A stretch of DNA of 64,000 nt from an uncultured Magnetospirillum sp. (GTDB lineage: Bacteria; Pseudomonadota; Alphaproteobacteria; Rhodospirillales; Magnetospirillaceae): the NCBI RefSeq assembly GCF_903853455.1, contig NZ_CAINTR010000173.1:41308-105307 (forward strand), in the 5' to 3' direction. Below the pieces are notes generated by a model. That model ran no database searches and was not told the origin of the DNA. It saw only the letters and a list, made by a program, of their open reading frames with translations. This document shows positions 19,881 to 29,257 of the stretch, one piece after another; position 1 is the stretch's first letter, and every line of letters starts with the position of its first letter. Both the position numbers and the translations under genes were made by a program.

Positions 19881-21920
19881 CTACAGCACCCTTTGGCGCT
19901 CGTGCAGGATCATGGCGATGTCGAGGGTCTTGACCGCGTCGTCGAGGGTCAGGATGCCGCGCGCCTCCAGCGCCTCGATCTGGCGCAGCAGCACCGCCGC
20001 CGTCACCATGGAATCACCCAGCGCGGTATGACGCTCGGTGACGACGATACCGTAGCGGTCGCAGATCTCGTCCAGCGAGTGGCCGGCCTCGGCCCCATCC
20101 AGGAAGTTGGAGAAGATCATGGTGTCGAGTACCGGCGTGTCGAAACGGATCCCCATCTGACGCTCGCGCATGCGGAGGAACTTCAAGTCGAAGGCGGCGT
20201 TGTGCGCCACCAGGACCGAATCGGCGAGATAGGTGCGGAACTGGGGCAGCACCACGTCGAGCGGTGGCTTGTCCTTGACCATGTCGTCGGTGATGCCGTG
20301 GAAGCGGATCGACTCGGCGGGAATCGGCCGGCCGGGATTGACGATGCGGTTGAAGCTTTCCCCTGACAGGATGCGGCCGTTGACGATGCGCACGCCGGCG
20401 ATGGAGACCACCTGATCCCCCTGGGAGGGATGCAGCCCGGTGGTTTCGGTGTCGAACACCACGAAGGTCAGCGACCGCAGCGGCTGCGAGCCCATGGCGC
20501 CGGTGTCGCGCGCCTGCTCCAGCAGGGTCAGGTCGTAGAATTCAGGACGGCCGGGCAGAACCTGGCGGTCGTGGCCGTGCTGCTCGACCCCCTTGCGCAT
20601 GGGCAGCCGCAGGGCGCCACCGCCTTCGCGGCGTTCACGGATGATCTCGACGCCGCCGTGGTGCTGCAAGACATCGCGGACGGTCATGCCGCCCAGCGCC
20701 ACCAGCGGCTGGGCCAGCCAGCGGTCCAGCAACGCGCGCTCCACCGTGTCGCCGGCCCAGGAGAATTCGACCCAGGCGCCGCCGCCATCGCCGTCGCCGC
20801 TGCCGGCCGACAGATCGACCTCGGTCGCTCCGACCCGGTCGGCGGCGCGGCGGATCAGGGATTCCAGCGCCAGGACCAGCGAATGGGAATCGCCGTGCAG
20901 CCAGACCGGCAGGCCGGTCACCGTCCCCTTGAGATCCTCGCCCAGCCGGGTGACGATGAAGGACAGGAATTCGGTGGAGTTGATGTCGGCCATGGGCCAC
21001 CAGCCCGACAGCATCTTCTGGTAGCCTTCGGTCACCTGCTTGATGGCCTTGCCGATGGTGGCGCTTTCGCGGCGGACCACCGCCGCGTCATCGGCCGCCA
21101 TGAGGATGCGTTTCAGCGGCGCCTCCACTTCCTCGGCGACCTCGCGCAGCAGCGCCTCGCGGCTGACCAGCGCCGCCAATTGCGGTCCGGCATCGACCAG
21201 CGTCACCACATAGCCGGTCACCGCCCCGATCTCGTTGCGGATCAGGGTCATGCGCGCCTGCAACAGCGCCCGATCATCGACGCTGCCCACCAGGAACGGC
21301 ACCCCGCGCCCGCCCATGTCGGGACGGTTGCCCAGAACGTCGAACATGTGGATCACCGGGCCGCGCGCCATGGTCTCGAACAGCGAGCGCCCCAGCCCCA
21401 GCTCGGCGGTCTCGCGCAGGATGTCGAAGGCGACCTGGTTGTACAGCACCAGCTGATGGCGCTGGTTGCACACCACCACGCCCTCGTGCAGGTCGTTGAG
21501 GATGGCGGCCAGCCGGCTGGAGTTCTCCTCCGACTTGCGGGTCGCCGCCGACAGGCCCTCGGCCAGTTCGAGCCGCGCCTTGACCATGCGGACGCACACC
21601 TCGTTCACCGCCTCGGGCAGCGGCGAGACCACGAAATAGCGCTCGGGATCGACGCCGTCGCGGCCGCCGGTGCCGTAGGCGATGGCGCGCACCTCGGAGG
21701 CCATGCGGCGGATGCTGCGCATCACCAGAAAGTCGATGGTCTTCCATGAAACCGCGAACATGATGGCGGCGCCGGCCAGCGAGACCATCACCAGGGCCGT
21801 CAGTTCCTCGCGTACGCCACCGCCCTGGGACAGGCCGGAGGCGGCCGCGATGGTGACGACCACGTCGACGGCAAAAGCCGCCGCCAGCCAAGGAAAAGGC
21901 CCCCGCCATTTGACCGGCAC
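19881..21920 (-). CDS. Membrane PAS / degenerate histidine-kinase-like protein fused to DnaQ-type (DEDDh) 3'-5' exonuclease
   Basis: N-terminal TM segments, PAS-like ILNDLHEGVVVCNQRHQLVLYNQVAFDIL, kinase-like region with EEVEAPLKRI where HELRTPL is expected, C-terminal exonuclease VVFDTETTGLHP / LVAHNAAFDLKFL / HTALGDSMVTA. Confidence 0.85.
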   Translation of the reverse strand: MPVKWRGPFPWLAAAFAVDVVVTIAAASGLSQGGGVREELTALVMVSLAGAAIMFAVSWKTIDFLVMRSIRRMASEVRAIAYGTGGRDGVDPERYFVVSPLPEAVNEVCVRMVKARLELAEGLSAATRKSEENSSRLAAILNDLHEGVVVCNQRHQLVLYNQVAFDILRETAELGLGRSLFETMARGPVIHMFDVLGNRPDMGGRGVPFLVGSVDDRALLQARMTLIRNEIGAVTGYVVTLVDAGPQLAALVSREALLREVAEEVEAPLKRILMAADDAAVVRRESATIGKAIKQVTEGYQKMLSGWWPMADINSTEFLSFIVTRLGEDLKGTVTGLPVWLHGDSHSLVLALESLIRRAADRVGATEVDLSAGSGDGDGGGAWVEFSWAGDTVERALLDRWLAQPLVALGGMTVRDVLQHHGGVEIIRERREGGGALRLPMRKGVEQHGHDRQVLPGRPEFYDLTLLEQARDTGAMGSQPLRSLTFVVFDTETTGLHPSQGDQVVSIAGVRIVNGRILSGESFNRIVNPGRPIPAESIRFHGITDDMVKDKPPLDVVLPQFRTYLADSVLVAHNAAFDLKFLRMRERQMGIRFDTPVLDTMIFSNFLDGAEAGHSLDEICDRYGIVVTERHTALGDSMVTAAVLLRQIEALEARGILTLDDAVKTLDIAMILHERQRVL

Positions 21921-22029
21921 CGTCTCGCCTCCTCGTTCATTCTGGCCCTGCCTTTATCACGCCGTGCGGAGCGGTCCGCGTCAACCCCGGATATGGCCTC
22001 GACGCATGATCAAAGCGAAACAGATGCCT

Positions 22030-22078
22030 CCGACGGGCGAATTTAGGGGCGCCCGGCGACTGAGGGACGAAAAGGGTA
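22030..22078. repeat. Dispersed intergenic repeat, partial copy E
   Basis: gacgggcgaatttaggggcgcccggcgactgagggacgaaaag; shares CGCCGGGC..CTGAGGGAC core with copy A. Confidence 0.5.
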
Positions 22079-22079
22079 C

Positions 22080-22304
22080 TCACACCATGTCCGCGATCCC
22101 GTAGCGGGCGGAGATCAGTGACAACGCGGCCCCGACCGTCTGGCCGCCGTAATAGCTTTGCAGCATCAGCTTGGGCTCGATGCCCAGCGAGCGGAGCGAC
22201 TGCCCCAGTCGGTCCTTCAGGCGGGTGTCCACATCGGCCGCCCACAGAGTATAGCCGCTGTCGAACAGGGGGTAGGACATCTCCTCCTCCATCGGCCGGA
22301 CCAA
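22080..22304 (-). CDS. Small hypothetical protein
   Basis: MSYPLFDSGYTLWAADVDTRLKDRLGQSLRSLGIEPKLMLQSYYGGQTVGAALSLISARYGIADMV; coherent composition, several possible starts (22304, 22292, 22280). Confidence 0.45.
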   Translation of the reverse strand: MVRPMEEEMSYPLFDSGYTLWAADVDTRLKDRLGQSLRSLGIEPKLMLQSYYGGQTVGAALSLISARYGIADMV

Positions 22305-22357
22305 TCCCGAGCCATGAAGACAGCATGCCCCCCCATCATGACGTCATGACGGCAGGA

Positions 22358-23068
22358 TTAGGGCAATTGAGGCAGGGGAACGTCGTGTTCGGCAAGGCTC
22401 CGCGCCGTGCCCACATAGGCGCGCATGGCGTTTCTCGCCTCGGAACCGTTGCCGGCTGCCACCGCCGACACCACCCGGTGTTGCGCCGCCGCGCCCTGAA
22501 GGCTCCAGTCGGTCTTGCCCGCGTTCAGCAGGCGCCAATAGGGCAGCAGGCGGGACTCCACGGTCTGCGCCATCTCCGCCAGCACCGGATTACCGGATGC
22601 GCGGTGCAAAATGGACAGCAGCGTCTCCTCGGCACCGGCTTCAGCCAGGGCCGCGTTCGGCAAAGCCAGCAGCTTGCCGCGATCATCGTCGGACAACCCC
22701 CGCGCCGCCAGGTCGGCGCAGGCGGATTCCAGCTCCATCATGGCATCGAACAGGTCGAGCATGGCCCGGCGCTCCAGCGTCACCACGATGGCGCCGAAAC
22801 GGGGCCTGAACTGAACCAGCCCGATGGCGTCCAAATGGCGCAACGCTTCGCGTACCGGCGTGCGGGAACATCCCAGCCGGGCCGCCAACTCCTCCTCGAC
22901 CAGCTTTTTCCCCGGCCTCAGCCGCCCGGCCAGAATTTCGTCGATCAGAACCGCCCTGACCCGCTCGGCCTTGGACATTCTGCCGGTATCTCTCGGCTTG
23001 CGTCCGCCCAGGCTCATGAGGCCGCTGTTCGCGCGGGAAACGCGGTCACTCGTTATGATTGTATGCAT
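22358..23068 (-). CDS. GntR-family transcriptional regulator (FCD/FadR subfamily)
   Basis: KLVEEELAARLGCSRTPVREALRHLDAIGLVQFRPRFGAIV winged HTH; helical FCD-like C-terminus. Start may be further downstream. Confidence 0.88.
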   Translation of the reverse strand: MHTIITSDRVSRANSGLMSLGGRKPRDTGRMSKAERVRAVLIDEILAGRLRPGKKLVEEELAARLGCSRTPVREALRHLDAIGLVQFRPRFGAIVVTLERRAMLDLFDAMMELESACADLAARGLSDDDRGKLLALPNAALAEAGAEETLLSILHRASGNPVLAEMAQTVESRLLPYWRLLNAGKTDWSLQGAAAQHRVVSAVAAGNGSEARNAMRAYVGTARSLAEHDVPLPQLP

Positions 23069-23101
23069 GTGGCGCCATCATTCTGAGATAAGTGCATTCA
23101 G

Positions 23102-23117
23102 TGAGAATGCATTCTCA
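23102..23117. promoter_or_regulatory. Perfect 16-bp palindrome, candidate operator for the adjacent GntR regulator
   Basis: TGAGAATGCATTCTCA is its own reverse complement, located immediately upstream of the GntR gene. Confidence 0.5.
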
Positions 23118-23137
23118 GATTGCATACATCAAGACTT

Positions 23138-24949
23138 TTACATGTCGCGTACCGCGACTTTTGCGCTGGCCTGCCTCAGCATCGTAACAACCTCAGCGAT
23201 AACCGGCTCCCATCCCGCGTCGAGCCCTTTGCGCAACAGCCGCAGCGACGGATACCAGGCGGTGGTCTCGCCTTGCATCAGCCAGCGGAAGTCGGGAACC
23301 GGCGGCAGCAGCAGCCAAACCGGCTTGCCCAAGGCGCCGGCCATGTGGACCACGGCGGTATCGACCGAGATGATCAGGTCCATGGCCCCCACCACCGCCG
23401 CGGTATCGGCGAAATCGGCGCAGCGGTCGGCGGCCTCCAGCACCTTGTCGGCGGGGGGGCGTCCCAGCCGCTCGGCGATGGCGCCGCGTTGCAGGCTGTA
23501 GAAGGTGACACCCGGCACCGCCAGCAACGGTTCCAGCAACCGGGCCGGGATCGAGCGGTTCCAGTCGTCGCCGTGGGTCGGCCGCCCCGCCCAGGCGATG
23601 GCCACCTTGAGCCCGCCCGCGCCGGCCGGCAGGGCGACACCGGCGCCGTCGGGCACCTTCAGATAGGGGATGTCGGCTGGAATCGGGGCGATCCCGGCCT
23701 GAAACACCCCGGCCAGCGACATCAGGGTGACGGCCCGGTCGAACGGCGGCAATGGGCCGGTCTCCGACACCACCGCGTCCACGCCGGCGGCGCTGTTCAT
23801 CAGCCGGATCAGTTCCGGCTGGCAGGCCAGCACCACCCGGGTGACGCCACGCTGCTTGAGCATGGGGGCATAACGGATGAACTGGATGGTGTCGCCGTAG
23901 CCTTGCTCCGCCTGAAGCAGCAAGGTTCCGCCAGCCGGCAGGTCGGGCGGCAACGGGCCGCCGTCCCAAGCCTCGTCCTGCAGATAGGAGGGAAGGTTGG
24001 GATGCTCGCGCCAGCGCCATTCATACTCGCGCCAACCTTCCGCGAACTTGCCGGCAAGCAGCAGGTTGAGCGCCAGGTTGGTGTGGAACTTGGCCGCGTT
24101 CGGCGCCCCCTGGATCGCCCGGCGATAGGCCGCGTCCGCCTCGTCGAGCCGACCCTGGCGATGCAGGGCGTTGCCCAGGTTGCTCCAGGTCTCCATCCCC
24201 TTGCCGCCCAGCGCCAACGCCCGCCGGTGGCTCGCCTCGGCGCCGCGCGAATCTCCGGTCGACAGCAACGCGTTGCCCAGATTGTCTTGGATCGCCGGCG
24301 CGTCCGGCCGCACCAAGGTCGCCGTGCGCAGCACCGCCACCGCCTCCTCCCGCCGCCCCAGCCGCTCCAGCGCCACCCCAAGGTTGTTGAGCAGGTCGGC
24401 GGGATTGGGATCCGCCCAGGCCGAGATGGCCGAGCGATACGCCATGATGGCGTCGTCGTTGCGCCCCAGGCCCATCAACGCCGCGGCCAGGCCGGCCGGC
24501 GGCCGGGGATTGCCCGGCGACAGCCGGGCCGCCTTGAGGAAGGCGTCCACCGCCGCCTGTTGGCCACCGGGCCGCGCCGCCTCGATTTCACCCAGCCCCT
24601 CCCAGGCCGAGGCCAGATCGGGCATCAGTTTGACGGCAATCTCCAGATGGTGGCGCGCCTCGTCGAGCCGGCGCAGGACCAGCAGAACCCGCCCCAAGAC
24701 CTCGTGACAGCGACCGTCCTCGGACGCGATCTCCACCGCTTGGCGCGCCGGCTCCCGCGCCGCCTCGGCCCGGCCCAGTTTCAGGCGGACCGCCGCCAGA
24801 CGCCGGAGGATTTCCGGGCTGTCGGGATGGAGACGCTGGAGTTCCGCCAAAAACTGCTCGTCGGACATGTCGGCCGGATTGGGGGATTTCGATTTCGATT
24901 GCGGCATGTTCGGCCCCAGGTTGCTGCGGTAGCGGAGATAGTCGCCCAA
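23138..24949 (-). CDS. TPR-repeat protein with C-terminal glycosyltransferase-like (GT9/ADP-heptose-like) domain
   Basis: Repeated TPR units (RALALGGKGMETWSNLGNALHRQGRLDEADAAYRRAI); C-terminal DLIISVDTAVVHMAGALGKPVWLLLPPVPDFRWL. Confidence 0.85.
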   Translation of the reverse strand: MGDYLRYRSNLGPNMPQSKSKSPNPADMSDEQFLAELQRLHPDSPEILRRLAAVRLKLGRAEAAREPARQAVEIASEDGRCHEVLGRVLLVLRRLDEARHHLEIAVKLMPDLASAWEGLGEIEAARPGGQQAAVDAFLKAARLSPGNPRPPAGLAAALMGLGRNDDAIMAYRSAISAWADPNPADLLNNLGVALERLGRREEAVAVLRTATLVRPDAPAIQDNLGNALLSTGDSRGAEASHRRALALGGKGMETWSNLGNALHRQGRLDEADAAYRRAIQGAPNAAKFHTNLALNLLLAGKFAEGWREYEWRWREHPNLPSYLQDEAWDGGPLPPDLPAGGTLLLQAEQGYGDTIQFIRYAPMLKQRGVTRVVLACQPELIRLMNSAAGVDAVVSETGPLPPFDRAVTLMSLAGVFQAGIAPIPADIPYLKVPDGAGVALPAGAGGLKVAIAWAGRPTHGDDWNRSIPARLLEPLLAVPGVTFYSLQRGAIAERLGRPPADKVLEAADRCADFADTAAVVGAMDLIISVDTAVVHMAGALGKPVWLLLPPVPDFRWLMQGETTAWYPSLRLLRKGLDAGWEPVIAEVVTMLRQASAKVAVRDM

Positions 24950-25066
24950 TCATAACCTATGGTCATATCCCGGACGGCGAGGTAGGTTGAGTGGGGAGCG
25001 TCGGCAAGATGTTCACAAGCAAATATTTTCGGTGTATATCAGGCGGGCAGATCGGGGGCTAGCCAA

Positions 25067-26662
25067 GTGCATATCTGGGGCATCACTCGTCCAAGGACAC
25101 GCAAGACAAGGTATGTGGCGATGGTTGCGCTTGCCTGCCTGACTCCTGTCATGGCCGGCGCCGCCACGCTGGAAGAGGAAATGCGGGGCCTCATCGAGAA
25201 CCATCCGCAGATCCAATCCAAAACCAAGGCGGTCAATTCGGCCGAGGAAGGCATCCGCGCCGCCCGCTCCGGCTATCTGCCCACCGTCAAGGCCAGCAGC
25301 GACGGGGGTTACGAATATATCGACAGCCCCGACCGCCGCCTGACCTATGGCAAGCCGTACAGCAACAATCGCGACACCGCCAGCCTGACCGTCACCCAGA
25401 AGATCTTCGACGGCTTCGCCACCGATTCCGCCGTCGACGCCGCCTCGGTCAGCCACGACATTTCCACCTCGGACCTGCGGGCGACCCGGCAGACCACCCT
25501 GCTGGAAGGCGCCTTCGCCTATCTCGACATCCTGCGCTACACCCGGCTGATCGCCCTGGCGCGCGAGAGCCAGCGCAAGGTCACGGACCAGCTGCATATG
25601 GAAGATGAGCGCCTGGAAAAGGGCGCCGGCGTCACCTCGGACGTGCTGGCCGCCAAACAGCGCCTTCAGACCGCCAAGGCGCGCCGGGTCGAGTTCGAGG
25701 GCGGCTTCCAGACCGCCGTCGCCAAGTACTCCCAGGTCTTCGGCCATGCTCCGGAGGTGGCGGCCCTCAGCGATCCGCCGCTGCCGCTCGACCTGATTCC
25801 GGACACCATCGAAGCCTCGCTCGACGCCGCCGAGAAGGACAATCCCTCCTTGCTGTCGGCCACCAAGACCATCGACCTTAGCGACGCGCGACGCCACACC
25901 GCCGAGGCCGGCTATTGGCCGACCCTGGATCTGGTCGGCAAGGCCGACTACGAAAACGGCAAGAACGGCGTGGTCGGCCCTCGCCGCGACTGGTCCATGC
26001 TGCTGGTCGCCAACTGGGAGCTGTTCTCCGGCTTCAAGACCGACGCCCAGGTCGCCCAGGCCAGTTGGGATCACGCCGCCAGCAAGGACAATCGCCTTTA
26101 CACCAGCCGCAAGGTTTCCGAGGCGGTGCGGACCTCCTGGCACAAACTGGACACGGCGCGGCAACGCCTCGAGCTGCTGGACACCGCCGCCACCCTGGCC
26201 GAGGAAGTCTGGGAAGCCGAGAAGAAGAAGGAAGCCGCCGGCAAGGCCACCGTCCAGCAGGTGCTGGACGAGGAAAACAAGATCAACGACGCCCGCATCG
26301 CCTATACCGGCGCCTATTACGACATGTATCAGGCCGCCTACGAGCTGCTGTCGGGCATGGGCCGCCTGGAGGTCGACGGCCTGGTCCGGGCCAAGCCGAC
26401 CGCCTCGGCTCCGCCCCCGGTGAAGTCGTCCACCGGCCTGCCGCGTCCTCCCATGGCCAAGACCGCCAGCCCCGCTCCGGCGGCGCAGCAGCAGGCCAAG
26501 ACCGCACCGCCGCCGCCCGCAGCCCCTCCTCCCGCCATCGAGTCGCCTGCCGCCGTCAGCGACGAGCAGGCCGCCCAGTCCATCGCCGCCAACAGCGCCG
26601 TGACCGAGCGGGTCCGCAGCCTGATGGCGACCAAGGACGAATTCTGGACGGTCCGGCAGTAG
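25067..26662 (+). CDS. TolC-family outer-membrane efflux protein
   Basis: Signal peptide, ENHPQIQSKTKAVNSAEEGIRAARSGYLPTVKASSDGGYEY, RKVSEAVRTSWHKLDTARQRLELL, Pro/Ala-rich C-terminus. Confidence 0.87.
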   Translation: MHIWGITRPRTRKTRYVAMVALACLTPVMAGAATLEEEMRGLIENHPQIQSKTKAVNSAEEGIRAARSGYLPTVKASSDGGYEYIDSPDRRLTYGKPYSNNRDTASLTVTQKIFDGFATDSAVDAASVSHDISTSDLRATRQTTLLEGAFAYLDILRYTRLIALARESQRKVTDQLHMEDERLEKGAGVTSDVLAAKQRLQTAKARRVEFEGGFQTAVAKYSQVFGHAPEVAALSDPPLPLDLIPDTIEASLDAAEKDNPSLLSATKTIDLSDARRHTAEAGYWPTLDLVGKADYENGKNGVVGPRRDWSMLLVANWELFSGFKTDAQVAQASWDHAASKDNRLYTSRKVSEAVRTSWHKLDTARQRLELLDTAATLAEEVWEAEKKKEAAGKATVQQVLDEENKINDARIAYTGAYYDMYQAAYELLSGMGRLEVDGLVRAKPTASAPPPVKSSTGLPRPPMAKTASPAPAAQQQAKTAPPPPAAPPPAIESPAAVSDEQAAQSIAANSAVTERVRSLMATKDEFWTVRQ

Positions 26663-26701
26663 GGACGGCCTCGGCCTTCTCCCCCGACCGTAAGGGCGCG
26701 C

Positions 26702-29209
26702 CTAAAGCGCGCCCCAGATCTCGCGGGCGTATTCGGTGACGGTCCGGTCCGACGAGAACTTTCCCATGCGCGCCACGTTGAGGATGGCCTTGCGGGTCCA
26801 ATCCACCGGGTCGCGGTAGGTCTGGTCCACCCGCTCCTGCGCCGCCATGTAGAGCGGATAATCGGCGGTCAGCAGATAGTGGTCGCCTCCCACCGTCAGC
26901 ATGTCGACCAGCGGCTTATAGCGGTCCGGCTGATCCGCCGAGAAGAAGCCCGAGCCGATCATCTCCAGCGCCAGGCTCAGTTCCTTGTCGGCCTTGGCGG
27001 CGGCGACGGCGTCGAAACCGTCGATGCGGTAGCGCGCCACCTCCTGGGCGGTCAGGCCGAACAGGAACATGTTCTCCTCGCCGACCTCCTCGCAGATTTC
27101 CACATTGGCGCCATCCCAGGTGCCGACGGTCAGCGCCCCGTTCATGGACATCTTCATGTTGCCGGTGCCCGAGGCCTCGGTGCCGGCGGTGGAGATCTGC
27201 TCTGACAGGTCGGCGGCCGGCATCACCAGTTCGGCGGTCGAGACATTGTAGTTAGGCACGAACACCAGCTTGAGCTTGCCGCCCACCAGGGGGTCGTTGT
27301 TGACCACCTCCGAGATGTCGTTGACCAGCTTGATGATCAGCTTGGCGGTGTGATAGCCCGGCGCCGCCTTGCCGCCGATGATGACGGTGCGCGGCACCGG
27401 ATTCAGCAGCGGATTGGAGCGGATGCGGGCGTAGCGCGTCACCACGTGCAGCAGGTTGAGCAGTTGGCGCTTGTATTCGTGGATGCGCTTGACCTGGACG
27501 TCGAACAGCGAGTTGACGTCCACGTCCACGCCCAGCCGCTGCGACATCATCACCGCCAGGGCTTCCTTGTTGGCGCGCTTGACCGCCGCGAATTCGGCGC
27601 AGAAGGCGGGGTCGTCGGCCAAGGGCTCCAGCTTGCGCAGGTGATCGAGATTGGTGATCCAAGCGTCGCCGATGCGCGCGGTGATCAGCTTGGCCAGCCG
27701 GGGATTGGCCGCCAGCAGCCATCGCCGGGGGGTGACGCCGTTGGTCTTGTTGGTGATCTTGCCGGGCGACAGGTGTTCGAAGTCGGAGAAGATGGTGCTT
27801 TTCATCAGCCCGGTATGGATGGCGGCGACGCCGTTGACCTTGTGGCTGCCGATCACCGCCAGATGGGCCATGCGCACCCGCTGGCCACCCTCCTCGCCGA
27901 TCAGCGACACCCGGCGCAGCAGCTCGCTGTCGCCGGGATGGCGGTAGCGGACCCCTTGCAGGAATTCGTGGTTGAGTTGGAAGACGATCTCCAGATGGCG
28001 GGGCAGCACCCGCTGGAACAGCTCCACCGCCCAGGTTTCCAGCGCCTCGGGCAGCAGGGTGTGGTTGGTGTAGGCGCAACAGCGCTGGGTGATGGACCAG
28101 GCGCGGTCCCATTCGATCTGGTGTTCGTCCACCAGCACCCGCATCAGCTCGGCCACCACCATGGCCGGATGGGTGTCGTTCAACTGGATCGCCACCTTGT
28201 CCGGCAGCTTGTCCCAGTCCGAATGGCTTTTGCGGAAGCGGCCCAGGATGTCCTGGAGCGAGGCGGCGACGAAGAAGTACTCCTGCTTGAAACGCAGCTC
28301 CTTGCCCCGATCCGTCGTGTCGGAGGGATACAGCACCTTGGACAGGGTCTCGGACTCGTTCTTGTCGCGGACCGCCTCGATGTAATTGCCGGCGTTGAAA
28401 TATTTCAGGTCGAACTCGCGGGTCGACTTGGCCGACCACAGGCGCAGATTGTTGACCACCTTGCCGCCGTAACCGGGGACCGGCACGTCGAAGGCCATGG
28501 CCATGACCTCCTCGGCGTCCACCCATTGCGAACGGGTATGGCCGAGTACGTCGCGGAAGTGGATGACCCGGCCGCCGAACCGCACCGGATAGATCACGCC
28601 GGGACGCGGGAATTCCCACGGATTGCCGTAGCGCAGCCAGTTCTCCGGGCTTTCCACCTGCCAGCCGTTTTCAACATGCTGGGTGAACATGCCGTAATCG
28701 TAGCGGATGCCGTAGCCATAGCCGGCCACGCCGACGGTGGCCATGGAATCCAGCAGGCAGGCGGCAAGCCGCCCCAGGCCGCCATTGCCCAGCGCCGCCT
28801 CGACCTCCCAGGCGGCGACCTCGTCGAAGTCGTGGCCCAGTTCGGCGATGGCGTCGCGAACGTTCTGGTAGATGCCGAGATTGATCAGGCTGTTGACCAG
28901 GGTTCGCCCGATCAGGAACTCCATGGACAGGTAATAGACCCGCTTGCGGTCGTCCTGATAATAGCGGTTGAGGGTCGGCATCCAGTGTTCGGTGACCCGG
29001 TCACGCACCGCATGGGCGGCCGCCATGAACCAGTCGCGCGCCGTGGCGTTGATCGGCTCCTTGCCGACCGTGTAGAGAAGATGGCTGCACAGGGCGTATT
29101 TGATGCTTTCCACATCATCGCCCAGCAGCCTCACCACTGGAGGCCCGATCCGCTTCATGAAATTCCTTCCCGCCCATAACGAGCCAATCATCCCACCGCA
29201 TTCGGCCAT
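26702..29209 (-). CDS. glgP: Glycogen phosphorylase
   Basis: YYLSMEFLIGRTLVNSLINLG, NGGLGRLAACLLDSMAT, EASGTGNMKMSMNGALTVGTWDGANVEI (PLP site). Confidence 0.95.
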   Translation of the reverse strand: MAECGGMIGSLWAGRNFMKRIGPPVVRLLGDDVESIKYALCSHLLYTVGKEPINATARDWFMAAAHAVRDRVTEHWMPTLNRYYQDDRKRVYYLSMEFLIGRTLVNSLINLGIYQNVRDAIAELGHDFDEVAAWEVEAALGNGGLGRLAACLLDSMATVGVAGYGYGIRYDYGMFTQHVENGWQVESPENWLRYGNPWEFPRPGVIYPVRFGGRVIHFRDVLGHTRSQWVDAEEVMAMAFDVPVPGYGGKVVNNLRLWSAKSTREFDLKYFNAGNYIEAVRDKNESETLSKVLYPSDTTDRGKELRFKQEYFFVAASLQDILGRFRKSHSDWDKLPDKVAIQLNDTHPAMVVAELMRVLVDEHQIEWDRAWSITQRCCAYTNHTLLPEALETWAVELFQRVLPRHLEIVFQLNHEFLQGVRYRHPGDSELLRRVSLIGEEGGQRVRMAHLAVIGSHKVNGVAAIHTGLMKSTIFSDFEHLSPGKITNKTNGVTPRRWLLAANPRLAKLITARIGDAWITNLDHLRKLEPLADDPAFCAEFAAVKRANKEALAVMMSQRLGVDVDVNSLFDVQVKRIHEYKRQLLNLLHVVTRYARIRSNPLLNPVPRTVIIGGKAAPGYHTAKLIIKLVNDISEVVNNDPLVGGKLKLVFVPNYNVSTAELVMPAADLSEQISTAGTEASGTGNMKMSMNGALTVGTWDGANVEICEEVGEENMFLFGLTAQEVARYRIDGFDAVAAAKADKELSLALEMIGSGFFSADQPDRYKPLVDMLTVGGDHYLLTADYPLYMAAQERVDQTYRDPVDWTRKAILNVARMGKFSSDRTVTEYAREIWGAL

Positions 29210-29257
29210 GAAACAGCGGGATCGGCAAGAGACGACATGACGACAATCTGTAATCTT

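Noticed and set aside
23120-24955. 611-aa plus-strand ORF opposite the TPR/GT9 gene
   Set aside because: Arg/Gln/Gly/His-rich antisense translation typical of spurious frames.
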